Shown: positions 44,380 to 55,200, counted from the stretch's first letter. The stretch is 64,000 bases of DNA from Streptomyces sp. NBC_01591 (GCF_035918155.1 NZ_CP109327.1:1984001-2048000), one strand, 5' to 3'. Notes: a model not told the origin generated them from the letters alone. Program-made: numbers and translations.

Positions 44380-45522
44380 TCATTTCAGGTGCTGCGCCAG
44401 CTTCTCCAGCCGACCGGCGAGCGAATCCCCCTGGGCTGCGACCTTCGTGGCCTTGCCGGACCAGAAGTCCGAGCTCGTCAGCCGCCCGTACCGCACGACC
44501 CACGCCGCCGCCTCGCGGTCCAGCCGCTCGGCCTTCGTCCGTATGTCGGCCTCCGCCGGTGCCGCGAGCACGTTCAGCTCCTCCACCAGGCGTTGAACCT
44601 TCCGCACGAGCGGACTGGTACGCGGACCGGACCCACGGTCCGCACCGGCGGCGGTCCGCCGATCGGGAGCGTCCGCCGAGGAGCCCCGCCCGGGAGCAAC
44701 GGACGCTTGAGCACCGGGAGCGACAGACCCTTGAGCAGGGGCCGTACCGCCCCGCAGGGGCTGCGGAACCGGCCGGCCCGCCGAAGAGCCCCGAGCCGTC
44801 CCCACGGCAGGGCGGCGGCTCGTACGCCTTCGCCCTTCCACGCCCGGAACCCGCAACCCCTCAGGCGTCATCGCGCAGGCGTCGAGCGGCACCCAGTCGG
44901 TGCTGCTCCGCGCCGCCTCCGCCCTGATCCGGATACGCCGCGCCACGCCCTGGGTCTCGAAACGGAAGCGGAGTACGTGGCCGAACGTCCCGTACATCTC
45001 CGCCACGGTTTCCGGGTGAGCGGAACCCGGCCCGAAGACCCAGTCCAGGCTTGCCGCATCGCGTTCCAACTCGTCGCGCGCGGAACTCCATTCGGGATGC
45101 GTCAGCCTCCGGAACTGGAAGCGCACCCGCTGCCGGCTGCCACGGACCCGGAAGTCGACGGCATCACCCGGACCCGAACCCAGATCACGCAGCACGGCCC
45201 GCGCGTCGGCACCGCTCCCGCGGGCCCAGCGGGCGAGGTCCTGCTTGATGAAGAGGTGATCCGCGCTGTTCGCGCCGTTGGCCTTGCGGTGGCAGGAGGC
45301 ATTCGCCGCGTGGGCGAAGTGGCAGACCTTGTCCACGTAGAGCCGGTCGGACAACCTGTTGCCGCAACCGCCGAGCTGGGTGCCGCACCAGTAGGTGTAC
45401 GTCGGATGCCGCCGCCGCAGGCGCCGGAGCTCGTCGGGCTCTTGCGGCAGGACGATGCCCAGACCCGATGCGGCGCTCCCTATGACCGCGGTCTGCACCA
45501 GCCGTCGATCCGATTCGGCCAT
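44380..45522 (-). CDS. CoiA-like zinc-binding protein
   Basis: A 380-residue protein. Residues about 45-90 contain YWCGTQLGGCGNRLSDRLYV and KVCHFAHAANASCHR; the Cys spacing and HFAH resemble the N-terminal zinc finger of CoiA-like competence/nuclease proteins. The middle is a basic domain, then a long low-complexity Ala/Gly/Pro/Arg linker (about residues 220-300) and a helical C-terminus. DNA or RNA binding is plausible; no nuclease motif is certain. The ATG at 45522 lies behind GGGGAGGGG. It is divergent from the MoxR-VWA operon, possibly a functional partner. Confidence 0.66.
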   Translation of the reverse strand: MAESDRRLVQTAVIGSAASGLGIVLPQEPDELRRLRRRHPTYTYWCGTQLGGCGNRLSDRLYVDKVCHFAHAANASCHRKANGANSADHLFIKQDLARWARGSGADARAVLRDLGSGPGDAVDFRVRGSRQRVRFQFRRLTHPEWSSARDELERDAASLDWVFGPGSAHPETVAEMYGTFGHVLRFRFETQGVARRIRIRAEAARSSTDWVPLDACAMTPEGLRVPGVEGRRRTSRRPAVGTARGSSAGRPVPQPLRGGTAPAQGSVAPGAQASVAPGRGSSADAPDRRTAAGADRGSGPRTSPLVRKVQRLVEELNVLAAPAEADIRTKAERLDREAAAWVVRYGRLTSSDFWSGKATKVAAQGDSLAGRLEKLAQHLK

Positions 45523-45736
45523 GAGGCCCCTCCCCGAACGGTTCACACGATCCACCCCACCAGCAGACACATTGAAGCACGCACTTCGTTCACATAGTTC
45601 ACGGCAAATGTCGATTCGCACCCATACGCCCCGGCAAAAGCACCTGGCGGATCGGGGGAGAAGAAACTACGCTGCCCGCGATGACAACTCACTCTGTTAA
45701 CAGATTGGGGGACCCGTCCGCGCAAGGTGAGTGCTG

Positions 45737-47143
45737 ATGCTCACTCAAGACGCGAACAGGGATTCCCGCCTTTCCTTCTGGCTGCGCGTGCGAGAGTTCG
45801 CCGTGCCGCCCTCCATGATCGAGACCGCGACCGCCCGCCGTCATGTCGGCGACTGGGCAGGGGCGTGCGCCGCCGCAGGCATCGACGTCGATCTCAACCC
45901 ACGGTCCGTGGCACACACCCACGGCCGGGAACTCGCGTCCCGGATCCGGGACGATCTGCGCCATCTGGCTCCTGACCTGTTGCGCTGGCACCTGCCGAGG
46001 ATCGCTCCTCGCGGGCTGCTGCGTCCGGGCCTGACGGTCCCCCTGGCCCGGTACGACACCGAGGGGCCCGACGGCGTGCGCCCGGTGCACCTGGTGGTGC
46101 GGACCCCGCCCGCCTGGGCGGATGCCGGTCAGCGGATCGGTCTCGCACTGTGGGACGGATCCGACTCCGGGGCCGACGCCCGCCGATATCCGCACCACCG
46201 CCCGAACCCTCGGTTCCGCCTCGACCTGCACCGCCATCTGTGGGATGCGCGCAGGGCCGGTGAGCTGCGGATCCGGTCCGGGGCCGATCGGCGTACCTCC
46301 GACGGCCCTCCTCCGGTGCCTCCGGAGGTACTGGAGGAGGTGCCGCGGGGACGCCGCTGCGCCGTCGACCGGTGGGTGGCCGAGGCGGGGATCCTGTTCC
46401 GCGCCGAGGGGCGGTCCGCCGGTACGGTCGCGGTGCGGTTCGGGGCCAGGCACCGGCTGCTCCTGGACCTGGTCGCCGAGGGGGGCGGCTCCGGGCCACC
46501 CGCACTGCGGATCGCGGCCGCGACCACGGCTGCGGACGGTGGCGCCTCCGCGCTGCCGGTCCTGCCCGACGCGGCGACCTGGGTGCTGCCCGACCTCGAT
46601 CTGCTCCGTACCGGTTCGATCGAGGCCGGCCGGCTGCATCCGCTGGTCGCCGCGGCTCTGGCACCGGATCACCCGCCGGCCGGTCCGGCACGGCCTCCGG
46701 ACCGGGCAGGTCAACCACGCCTCGTGGAATGCCGGGGCGCCCAGCACCGGATCGGCCTGGTCGACGGGGTACTGGCCCCGCTCGACCACGACCCGGCCGA
46801 GATCCGCCGCGAGGAACTGCTGGTCGCGCTTACCGGCACTCCGCTGCCCTGCCTCCAGGCCATCGACGAGGCGCACCGCCGTCCGGACTGCCTCACCGGT
46901 GTACGCGAACGCCTGGACCACGGCGACATCGCCGGTGCGCTGGCCGTCGTCGAGGGTCTGCTGGGCCCCGGCGCACTGCTGCGCAGCGGCGACCTGCGGG
47001 ACGAGCTGGAAGCGGCCGCGCGGCGGCGGATCACCTACGGGCTGTTCAGGGCGGGCCTGGCCGAAGGACCCGACCGCCTCCACCCGTACCGCAACCGTCC
47101 CCGTCACCGCCGCTCGCACCCGCGCCACGCCGCCCTCCGCTGA
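45737..47143 (+). CDS. Unknown protein, first gene of the MoxR-VWA operon
   Basis: A 468-residue soluble protein with no recognised domain. It is Arg/Leu/Pro-rich with alternating helical and beta segments (HVGDWAGACAAAGIDVDLNP; ELLVALTGTPLPCLQAIDEA). There is no signal peptide or Walker motif. The ATG at 45737 is six bases behind AAGGTGA. It precedes a MoxR-like ATPase by 51 bases on the same strand, so it is probably the substrate or adaptor partner of the ATPase/VWA pair. I do not assign a function. Confidence 0.75.
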   Translation: MLTQDANRDSRLSFWLRVREFAVPPSMIETATARRHVGDWAGACAAAGIDVDLNPRSVAHTHGRELASRIRDDLRHLAPDLLRWHLPRIAPRGLLRPGLTVPLARYDTEGPDGVRPVHLVVRTPPAWADAGQRIGLALWDGSDSGADARRYPHHRPNPRFRLDLHRHLWDARRAGELRIRSGADRRTSDGPPPVPPEVLEEVPRGRRCAVDRWVAEAGILFRAEGRSAGTVAVRFGARHRLLLDLVAEGGGSGPPALRIAAATTAADGGASALPVLPDAATWVLPDLDLLRTGSIEAGRLHPLVAAALAPDHPPAGPARPPDRAGQPRLVECRGAQHRIGLVDGVLAPLDHDPAEIRREELLVALTGTPLPCLQAIDEAHRRPDCLTGVRERLDHGDIAGALAVVEGLLGPGALLRSGDLRDELEAAARRRITYGLFRAGLAEGPDRLHPYRNRPRHRRSHPRHAALR

Positions 47144-47194
47144 CCCGGAGCCCCCGACACCACACGCTCACCACGACCCAAAAGGTGATCAGCC

Positions 47195-48469
47195 ATGCCT
47201 GTACGCACCCCTTTCGCCATGCCCGACGCGCCCTCCGGCCGGGACAGCGCCTCGCAGCTCGACATCGCCGGCGAGCTGACGGCCCTGCTGCGCGACACCA
47301 CCACCGAACCCCGCCCCGACATCCAGCTGGAGGCCCTGACCCTGGCCGTGGCCGCCGACCTGCCCGTACTCCTGTGGGGCGAGCCCGGCATCGGCAAGAC
47401 CGCCGCCCTCACCCAACTCGCTGCCTCCCTGGACCTTCCGCTGACCACGGTCATCGCCAGCGTCCATGAGCCGTCCGACTTCTCGGGGCTGCCCATCGTC
47501 GGCGACGATCCCGCGGAACAGGGCGTCCCGATGGCCCCGCCGGACTGGGCGGTGCGCCTGGTGAGGGCGGGCCGGGGGCTGCTGTTCCTGGACGAGCTGT
47601 CCACCGCGCCGCCTGCCGTTCAGGCCGCCCTGCTCCGTCTCGTGCTGGAGCGACGGATCGGCGCCCTGCAACTGCCGCCCGGGGTCCGGATCGTGGCGGC
47701 CGCCAATCCGCGGTCCTCGGCGGCCGACGGCTGGGAGCTGAGTCCGCCGCTGGCCAACCGGTTCGTGCATCTCCAGTGGACCCATGACCACGAGGTGGTG
47801 GTGCGCGGCCTCGGCGGGACCTGGCCCAGGGCGACACTGCCGCGGCTCGCCCCCGAACGGCTGCCGGAGGCCGTGGACTTCGCCCGCCGCGCGGTGTGCG
47901 GGCTCCTCACCGCCCGCCCGGCGCTCGTACACCGGCTGCCCAGTGGCGAAACGCGCCGGGGTGGTCCCTGGCCGTCACCCCGGAGCTGGGACATGACGCT
48001 GTGCCTGATCGCGTTCGCGACCGCGGCCGGCTCCTCCAGGGACGTACTCTCCTTGCTGGTCAGGGGCACCGTGGGAGACGGTCCGGGGCTGGAGCTGCTG
48101 GCGAGCCTGGACCGGATGGACCTGCCGGACCCCGAAACGCTGCTCGCCGACCCGGCGGGCGCAGTCCTGCCCGAGCGGGGTGATCTGCGTCAGGCGGTGC
48201 TCGACGGTGTGGTGGCGGCGGTCCGCAATCGCCCGGAGAAGCCCCGCTGGGACGCGGCCTGGGCGCTCCTGGTCCGGGCCCTGGAGACCGGAGCCCCGGA
48301 CGTGGTGGTCGTTCCGGCGACCACGCTCGCCTCGCTGCGCCGGGAGGACTGGGACGTTCCGGCATCGATCGAGCAGCTCGCCGGAGCGGTGTCCCTGTCC
48401 CGGCGGGCGGACCGGGCGGCGGCCCGGACCGCGGACCGGGCCGCGGTCGCCGCGGCGGCCGGCCGATGA
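47195..48469 (+). CDS. MoxR-like AAA+ ATPase (AAA_5)
   Basis: A 424-residue AAA+ protein of the MoxR clade. Walker A is WGEPGIGKTAAL, Walker B GRGLLFLDELST, sensor 1 IVAAANPRSSA and the arginine finger region ELSPPLANRF. MoxR ATPases work with VWA-domain partners to load metals or remodel complexes. The last four bases overlap the downstream VWA gene (ATGA), so the two proteins are made in fixed ratio. The C-terminal 40 residues are a low-complexity Ala/Arg tail. Confidence 0.9.
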   Translation: MPVRTPFAMPDAPSGRDSASQLDIAGELTALLRDTTTEPRPDIQLEALTLAVAADLPVLLWGEPGIGKTAALTQLAASLDLPLTTVIASVHEPSDFSGLPIVGDDPAEQGVPMAPPDWAVRLVRAGRGLLFLDELSTAPPAVQAALLRLVLERRIGALQLPPGVRIVAAANPRSSAADGWELSPPLANRFVHLQWTHDHEVVVRGLGGTWPRATLPRLAPERLPEAVDFARRAVCGLLTARPALVHRLPSGETRRGGPWPSPRSWDMTLCLIAFATAAGSSRDVLSLLVRGTVGDGPGLELLASLDRMDLPDPETLLADPAGAVLPERGDLRQAVLDGVVAAVRNRPEKPRWDAAWALLVRALETGAPDVVVVPATTLASLRREDWDVPASIEQLAGAVSLSRRADRAAARTADRAAVAAAAGR

Positions 48470-49764
48470 CACCGGACGCGCCGGGGGCGCTGGACGCATC
48501 GGGAGCGCGGGACGCATCGAGGGCACCGGGCGCATCGGGGGCGCTGGACTTCGACAAGCTCTTCGCCGCCCGGCTGCAAGCCGTCCGGGCCCGCCCCTAC
48601 TTGGCGACGGCCCTGTTCGCCCTGTGCGTCGTGGAGTCGCGGCGGGTGCCGACGATGGCCGTCGACCGGCACTGGCGGTGCTACGTCTCGCCCGGTTTCG
48701 TGGACCGGACCCCGGTGGAGGAACTGGCCGGAGTCTGGGTGCACGAGGTGTCGCACCTGCTGCGCGACCATCACGGGCGCAGCGACCGGGTGGCGCGGCA
48801 GCGCGGGCTGACCGGCCCCGCGGAACGGCTGCGGATGAACATCGCCGCCGACTGCGAGATCAACGACGACGTGTTCGGCGAGGGGCTGGTCCGGCCGGAA
48901 GGCGCCGTCGATCCGGACTTCCTGGGGCTCCCCGAGGGACAGCTCATGGAGGACTACCTGCGCCAGTTCCGGCTCGGGCCGCATACGCAGGACCTGGCCT
49001 GGCTGGACTGCGGCAGCGGCGCCGACGGGCTGGAGCGGGAGTGGGACCTGGGGCCGGACGGGGCGCACGGCCTCAGCGAGCAGGAACGGGACGCGGTCCG
49101 GTTCAGGGTGGCGCAGGGCATCACCGGCCGTCCGGGGAACGCCTCGAAGGGCTGGCAGCGGTGGGCGGAGGAGGCGTTCCATCCGCCGCAGCCGTGGCGG
49201 GAGTTGCTGGGTGCGGCGGTACGTTCGGCCGCCTCCGGATCCGGCGCGGGCGAGGACTACACGTACGGCCGCCCGTCGCGGCGCTCGGCCGGTGTGCCCG
49301 GCGCCGTTCTGCCGAGCCTGAGGCGCAGACCGCCCCGGGTCTGCGTGGTCATCGACACGTCCGCGTCGGTCAGTGACACCGAACTGGGCAGCGCGCTCCT
49401 GGAGGTTGCCGCGATCTCCCGCGCCGTCGGCGGCCGTCGCGACCTGATCACCGTCCTCCCGTGCGACGCGGCGGCCCGGGTCGCGCACCCGCTGTGCCGT
49501 GCCGAGGGAATCCCGCTGGTGGGCGGCGGGGGTACGGATCTGCGCTCGGGCTTCGCCCGGGCCCTGCGGATGCAGCCGCGGCCCGATGTCGTGGTGGTCC
49601 TGACCGACGGCCAGACGCCCTGGCCGAGCGCGCAGCCGGCGTGCCGGACGGTGGTGGGTCTGTTTCCCCGGTCGTGGGACGAGGACGATCCCTACTACGT
49701 CCCGGGCTCCCCGCCCGAGTGGGCGCGAACGGTGGTCATCGGTACGGCCACCGCTGCGCGGTAG
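48466..49764 (+). CDS. VWA-like metallopeptidase-domain protein (DUF2201 type)
   Basis: A 432-residue partner of the MoxR ATPase. After a low-complexity N-terminus (Ala/Gly/Ser/Asp repeats, residues 1-28), residues about 90-105 carry HEVSHLLRDHH, an HExxH zinc-peptidase motif, and AADCEINDD follows downstream. The C-terminal half is a VWA domain with MIDAS VVIDTSASVSD and GGGGTDLRSG. This is the putative metallopeptidase-plus-VWA layout. If the zinc site is active, the ATPase would regulate a protease; this is inference. It overlaps the ATPase gene by four bases. Confidence 0.88.
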   Translation: MTPDAPGALDASGARDASRAPGASGALDFDKLFAARLQAVRARPYLATALFALCVVESRRVPTMAVDRHWRCYVSPGFVDRTPVEELAGVWVHEVSHLLRDHHGRSDRVARQRGLTGPAERLRMNIAADCEINDDVFGEGLVRPEGAVDPDFLGLPEGQLMEDYLRQFRLGPHTQDLAWLDCGSGADGLEREWDLGPDGAHGLSEQERDAVRFRVAQGITGRPGNASKGWQRWAEEAFHPPQPWRELLGAAVRSAASGSGAGEDYTYGRPSRRSAGVPGAVLPSLRRRPPRVCVVIDTSASVSDTELGSALLEVAAISRAVGGRRDLITVLPCDAAARVAHPLCRAEGIPLVGGGGTDLRSGFARALRMQPRPDVVVVLTDGQTPWPSAQPACRTVVGLFPRSWDEDDPYYVPGSPPEWARTVVIGTATAAR

Positions 49765-49899
49765 GGCTCTCCGGGATCGCCGCCGAGCCCTCCGTCCGCC
49801 CCGGCACCCACCCCGGGTACATTCCGCTTGTTCGAATCGAGCCCCAGGGTCTTTCGTTTGGGTCAGGCCGGATCAGGGGCTGCACGTGGGAGGGGCGTC

Positions 49900-50412
49900 A
49901 TGAGTGGTGCGGGACCGGCGGAGCGTACGTGGAAGCCGAGCAACGAAGAGGGCGGGGCGCTCGCGGGCCGGTGGTGGCAGTGGGCCCTGTCCGCGCCCGA
50001 CGACCGGAGCCCGGTCAGGGACACCACGGGTGAGCACGCCGCCTGGAACCAGCCGGACGACCTCTGGTTCCTGGCCGGCACGTACGGCGGGCGGGTGGTG
50101 CGGCGCTGTGCGATCCCCTCGGACCGACCGGTCTTCTTCCCCGTCCTCAACATGCAGCACCCCCGGTCGTACTCAAGGGTGCCCCAGCGCATGACGGCCG
50201 CGGAGGCCACGGCCTCGCTCAACAGCGTCCCGCTGCCGTTGCAGGAGTTCACCGCGCCGTTCAGGACCGGGCTGACCCAGCGCTACGCCTGGGGCATCTG
50301 GGGCGGCTTCGCACCGCTGACTCCCGGCCAGTACGTGCTGGAGATCAAGGCCGCGGCCACGAACGGTTTCTGGGTCGACACGACCTACCACCTGGAGTCG
50401 AAGGCCCTCTGA
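49900..50412 (+). CDS. Conserved hypothetical protein rich in aromatic residues
   Basis: A 170-residue soluble protein with GRWWQWALSAPDDRSPVRD, DDLWFLAGTYGGRVVRRCAI and RPVFFPVLNMQHPRSYSRVP, patterns I associate with a small bacterial family of unknown function. There is no signal peptide. The ATG at 49900 follows GGGAGGGGCGTC, a strong ribosome site. It stands alone between the VWA gene and the phospholipase; 135 and 219 non-coding bases flank it. Confidence 0.7.
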   Translation: MSGAGPAERTWKPSNEEGGALAGRWWQWALSAPDDRSPVRDTTGEHAAWNQPDDLWFLAGTYGGRVVRRCAIPSDRPVFFPVLNMQHPRSYSRVPQRMTAAEATASLNSVPLPLQEFTAPFRTGLTQRYAWGIWGGFAPLTPGQYVLEIKAAATNGFWVDTTYHLESKAL

Positions 50413-50631
50413 TCCACCGGCCGTCGTGCCGGGCGGCGGTCCTCCCATGACCGCTGCCCGGTCTGCGGCCGAATTCCTGGCGGCCAACGACACAACAGCC
50501 AGGGCGTTTCCGGGCCTGATCCGCCGGACAGACCACGCCCATGACAGGTGCATGGCATCATGCTGAGCGATCCCGCGAGGGCACGAGAAGCACGATCAGC
50601 TCAACTCCCTGTCATTTACCGGAGGTTGCTC

Positions 50632-51129
50632 ATGCGTCGCCGATTCACCGTCCCGCTCGCCGCAGTCGCTCTGTCGCTCCCGATCGCCCTGCTCCCTGTC
50701 GCGTCCGCTTCGGCCGCCCCCGCCGACAAGCCCCAGGTCCTCAGCTCCTGGACCCAGACGAGCCTGTCCAGCTACAACGCCTGGAACTCCGCCCGCAACA
50801 ACCAGGGCGCCTGGGCCGCGTACGGCTTCGACTGGTCGACGGACTACTGCAGCAGCTCGCCCGACAACCCGTTCGGCTTCCCCTTCGAAAAGGCCTGCGC
50901 CCGCCACGACTTCGGCTACCGCAACTACAAGGCCGCCGGCAGCTTCTCCGCCAACAAGTCGCGCATCGACTCCGCGTTCTACGCGGACCTCAAGCGCGTG
51001 TGCGCCGCCTACTCCGGAGCGAAGCTCACCGCGTGCAACAGCACCGCATGGACGTACTACCACGCCGTGGACATCTTCGGCGTGGCACCGGCGAAGGCGA
51101 GCTCCGACGGACTTGCCCGAGCCGCCTGA
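50632..51129 (+). CDS. Secreted bacterial phospholipase A2
   Basis: A 165-residue enzyme of the Streptomyces PLA2 type. The signal peptide covers residues 1-30 (cleavage near ASASAAP). The mature part shows the calcium loop FDWSTDYCSSSPDNPFGFPF and the catalytic His in ACARHDFGYRNY, with Cys residues for two disulfides. It hydrolyses the sn-2 ester of phospholipids outside the cell. ATG 50632 is preferred because it gives a normal signal peptide directly behind GGAGGTTGC; upstream in-frame starts lack this. Confidence 0.95.
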   Translation: MRRRFTVPLAAVALSLPIALLPVASASAAPADKPQVLSSWTQTSLSSYNAWNSARNNQGAWAAYGFDWSTDYCSSSPDNPFGFPFEKACARHDFGYRNYKAAGSFSANKSRIDSAFYADLKRVCAAYSGAKLTACNSTAWTYYHAVDIFGVAPAKASSDGLARAA

Positions 51130-51327
51130 CCATCGCCAACAGCGACCGGATCGCCGCGGGCGGTCCCACGACCGCCCGCGACGGCCGAGTCCGACACCTC
51201 CCGCGCCATCCGCCGGCCTCGCATGGGTTTCCAACACCCCAACCTGGTAAGAGCTCTGATGAGCCATCATCGAATCGGGTGGAAAAGTCGGGCACGTGGT
51301 GCCTGCACCATACGGAGGAGGCGCCAA

Positions 51328-52203
51328 GTGCGTAGTCGGGTGCGCGCGGCGGACGGGCGGCATCTGGTGGTGGAGCGTCTCGGGGATCCCCGCGGCAGAC
51401 CGGTCTTCCTGCTGCACGGGATGCCCGGCAGCAGGCTCGGTCCGGCTCCGCGCGGCATGGTGCTGTACCAGCGCAAGACCCAGCTGATCACCTACGACCG
51501 GCCGGGCTACGGCGACTCCGACCGGCTGCCGGGCCGCTGTGTCGCCGACGCCGCTCAGGACGTACGGGCCATCGCGGACCACCTCGGTCTCGACCGGTTC
51601 GCCGTGGTGGGCCGGTCCGGTGGCGCCCCGCATGCCCTGGCCTGCGCGGCGCTGATGCCCGAGCGGGTGACCCGTGCCGCCGCGCTGGTCGGGCTGGCCC
51701 CCCGGGGCGCCGACGGGCTCGACTGGTTCGACGGGATGGCCGCCTCCAACGTGCTGGCCTACTCCACGGCGGCGGCCGATCCGGACGGGCTCGCGGAGTC
51801 GTTCATCTCCCGGTCCGCGGTGATCAGGAAGAACCCCGTCCGGCTCATCGACGACCTGCGCCAGGATCTGACCGACTCCGACCGGATGGTGGTCAACGAC
51901 GCCGGGGTCCGCACCATGCTGCTGCGCAACTACCGTGAGGGGCTGCGCACTTCCGCCTGGGGCTGGATCGACGACGCGATCGCGTTCAGCAATCCGTGGG
52001 GGTTCGACCCTGCGGACATCACAGGTCCGGTGATGCTGTGGCACGGCGAGAAGGACGTGTTCTCGCCGGTGGGCCACTCTCGCTGGCTGGCCGAACGCAT
52101 CCCGAACTCCACCGTCGTGGTGGAACCGGCGGCCGCGCACTTCGACGCGCTGCATGTGTTGCCCGAGATCCTCAACTGGCTGCTGGACCCGCCCGCCCGC
52201 TGA
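51328..52203 (+). CDS. Alpha/beta-fold hydrolase
   Basis: A 291-residue cytoplasmic hydrolase. The oxyanion motif is LLHGMPGSRLG, the nucleophile elbow VVGRSGGAPHALA, the Asp lies in WHGEKDVFSPV and the His in AAAHFDALH, a complete catalytic triad. Substrate unknown; it resembles epoxide hydrolase/haloperoxidase-type enzymes. GTG 51328 was chosen because GGAGGAGG is just upstream. It ends 57 bases before the convergent fxsT gene, separated by a strong hairpin. Confidence 0.88.
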   Translation: MRSRVRAADGRHLVVERLGDPRGRPVFLLHGMPGSRLGPAPRGMVLYQRKTQLITYDRPGYGDSDRLPGRCVADAAQDVRAIADHLGLDRFAVVGRSGGAPHALACAALMPERVTRAAALVGLAPRGADGLDWFDGMAASNVLAYSTAAADPDGLAESFISRSAVIRKNPVRLIDDLRQDLTDSDRMVVNDAGVRTMLLRNYREGLRTSAWGWIDDAIAFSNPWGFDPADITGPVMLWHGEKDVFSPVGHSRWLAERIPNSTVVVEPAAAHFDALHVLPEILNWLLDPPAR

Positions 52204-52220
52204 GCAGCGGGCCGGGAAAC

Positions 52221-52256
52221 CGGGGGAGCGTCCGGCCGGTGCCGGACGCTCCCCCG
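52221..52256. terminator. Bidirectional hairpin terminator between the hydrolase and fxsT
   Basis: Perfect 16-base stem (CGGGGGAGCGTCCGGC at 52221-52236 and its complement at 52241-52256) with a 4-base loop CGGT, filling the gap between two convergent stop codons. Confidence 0.85.
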
Positions 52257-52260
52257 GGGT

Positions 52261-55200
52261 TCACACCGCCGTCGGTTCCAGTTCGCGCTCGAACCGGCGC
52301 TCGTCCCGGGCGATCCGGGTCATCGGGTGGTCGTCGCCGAGCTGACGGGCCAGCTCCTCGACCGTCTCGGTCCTCAGGCGCAGCGCCTCGTCCTTGCGCC
52401 CCAGCGCGTCGAGCGTGACCGCCATGTTCGACGTCATGGCCAGGGTCTCCGGGTGATGCGCCCCCAGTACCCTCCTGAGCTGCCCGGACACCTTCTCCTC
52501 GGTCTCCAGGACCAGTTCGAGATCGCCCCGCTCCGCTGTCGCGTTCGCCAGATTCATCACGCAGAACAGGGTGTTGGGGTGCTCCGGCCCGTACACCTCC
52601 CGCATCGCGGCGACCACCCGGGTCAGCACCCGCACCGACTCGTCCGAGGCGCCGGTCCCCGACTGGTAGACGCCCAGGTTGTTCAGGGCGGCCAGGGTGT
52701 ACGGGTGTTTCTCCCCCGGCACCTTCATGTACTGGTCGACGACCTCCTGTGCGGTGTCCCTGGCCTCGGCCGTCTCGCCGGCCGCGTACAGGTCGGCCGC
52801 CAGATTGAGATCGCAGGCCAGCGACTCCGGGTTGGCGGAGGTGTACTTGGCCCGGTACCTGGAGCGGGTGGCCACCGTGAGCCTGCGGGCGTCCTCCAGT
52901 CTGCCCGCGCGGCGCAGCGACACCGCGAGGCTCTTCGCCGCGCTCAGCGTGCCCGGGAAGGCCCGGCCGAGCGTGCCCTTGTAGCTGTCGTACGTACGGC
53001 TGAGGATGCCGACCGAGTCCTCGTACCGCCCGACGTCCCGCAGGTCACGGGCCAGGTTCATGGCCGAGGAGAGGCTGTACGGGTGTTCCTCGCCGAGCAC
53101 CTCCCGACGCCGGTCGAAGACGTCCTGGTCGATCTCGCGGGCCTTGGCGTACTGGCCGATGGACCGCAGGGTGAACGCCAGGTTGTTGGCCGCCGCCAGC
53201 GTCCTCGGGTGCGCTTCGTGGAAGATCTGGTTGAACCCGTCGGTGGCTTCGGTCGCCAGCTCGATCGCCCTGGTGTACTCCCCGAGCGTGCCGAGGTCGG
53301 TCGCCAGGCTGCTGGTGCTCATGTACGTGTGCGGGTGCTCCGGGCCCAGGACTTCCCGCTGTGTCGACAGGGTGATCTCGTCGAGTTCCCTGGCCTCCAC
53401 GTAACGGCCGCGCGAGCGGTAGATGTTGGAGAGGTGGAAGCAGAGGTAGAGGTACTGGATGTCCCGCTCCCCCAGCGTCTCCCGCCAGATCTCGCGCAGG
53501 TCCTCGCAGAGGGTGGTGGCGGTCCGGAAGTCACCGCGCTTCCAGAGGTAGCGGACCCGGTCGATCAGCAGCCTGCGGGCCTCGGGCTCCTTGCAGTTGC
53601 GCGCGTCGGACGGGCCGAGGTGCGGCCAGATGGAGGCGAACTGCGGCCAGGTCGAGGGGTTGTCGATCGGCTCGTCGTCGTCGGGCCGGGCGCCCGCCAG
53701 GATGCGGTGGACGGCGTGCCGGGCATCCTGCTGCTCCTCCTCGGTGAGCTGCGCCCGGATGACGGCCTGGACGAGCCGGTGCACCTGGATGGAGTTGGAC
53801 ACCTGGTCGACCTTGGCGAGGGCGAACCGGCCGATCTCCCGGATGACCCGGCCCAGCACCAGCTTCTCCTGGAGCGAGGCGTCGTACGGCTTCAGCGCCT
53901 CGATCATCTCCTTGCTGTACAGGAGGTTCCCCGAGATGGGCTCGGGTGCGAAGAAGGCGCAGAGCTGGAGCAGCCGCACCGCGGCGGGCGAGCGCTCCTT
54001 GAGCCGTTGGATGGAGATGTTCCAGGTCGCGGCGACCGGCTCCGGGTAACCGGCCGGCTGGTTGAGCGCCAGGACCTCGGGGGCCTGCTGGGCCAGCTGT
54101 TCCAGATAGGTGTCGATCGGGGTGGCGGTCTCCGCGATCCAGGCCGCCGCCTGCTCGACGGCCAGCGGCAGGTCACCGACCGCAGTGGCCACCTGGGCGG
54201 CGTCCTCGTCGCTCAGCCCCGGGGCCCGGCGCTGAAGGTGTTCGACGGACTCCTCGCGCAGGAAGACGTCGACGGGCAGCGCGTCGCCGTGCTGGGACCA
54301 GGCCTGGTTGCGGGAGGTGACCAGGATGTGGCCCGAGCCGCCCTGCGGGAAGTAGCGCCGGAGGCGTTCGGGGTCGTCGGCGTTGTCGAAGACCAGCAGC
54401 CAGCGGTCCGAGGGCACGCCTCGCCGCAGCAGGTCCACGGCCTCCTGGGAGGCTGCCGCCATGTCGTCGCCGCCCTGGGCGCCCAGCCGGACCGCGAGCT
54501 CGGCGAGCGCGGCCACCACGTCGTCGGTCTGCTCGGACGATATCCACCAGACCAGGTCGTAGTCGGCCATGAAGCGGTGCACGTACTCCAGGGCGACCTG
54601 GGTCTTGCCGACGCCGCCGAGTCCGTACAGGGTCTGCGGCTGCGGCAGCACGACGGCCATGCCGCCGCCGAGCTGGTCGCGCATCCGTTCCAGGACCAGG
54701 GAGCGGCCGGTGAAACCGGGGTTGCGCGGCGGGGCGTTCCAGATCCTGGGGACGGTGCCCGGGAAGCGCGGTCCGGGCGACACGGCATCGGTGAGCTGTA
54801 CGGGCCGGTCCAGGGCACGCAGCAGCGCGGCGGTGGCGTGCACCTCGTCGAGCCGGAAGAGGTCGACGGGATTGCGGTCGATGTAGGGCGCGGAGAGCCG
54901 TACATCACCGACCCTGAGCGGCAGCAGATGGCGCCGGCCGCCGCCGGGGTCCTCCGCGACGGCCCGGTCCCAGAGGTTCACCGCACGCTGGGACTTGAGG
55001 TAGGCGCTGGAGAGCAGCACGACGGTACGGGCGGCGTTCTCGGCGGCGGCCGCCGCCGGTTCCGGGGCCTCCCGCTCGGCGGACACGTCGCGCGGTACGA
55101 CGCGGAACCCGGCCCGGGTGAGCACGGATTCGATCCAGTCGGCCCACATCCGGTTCTCCGCCACATAGCTGAGGAAGAGATCGGCGGGCAGCGCGGGCCT

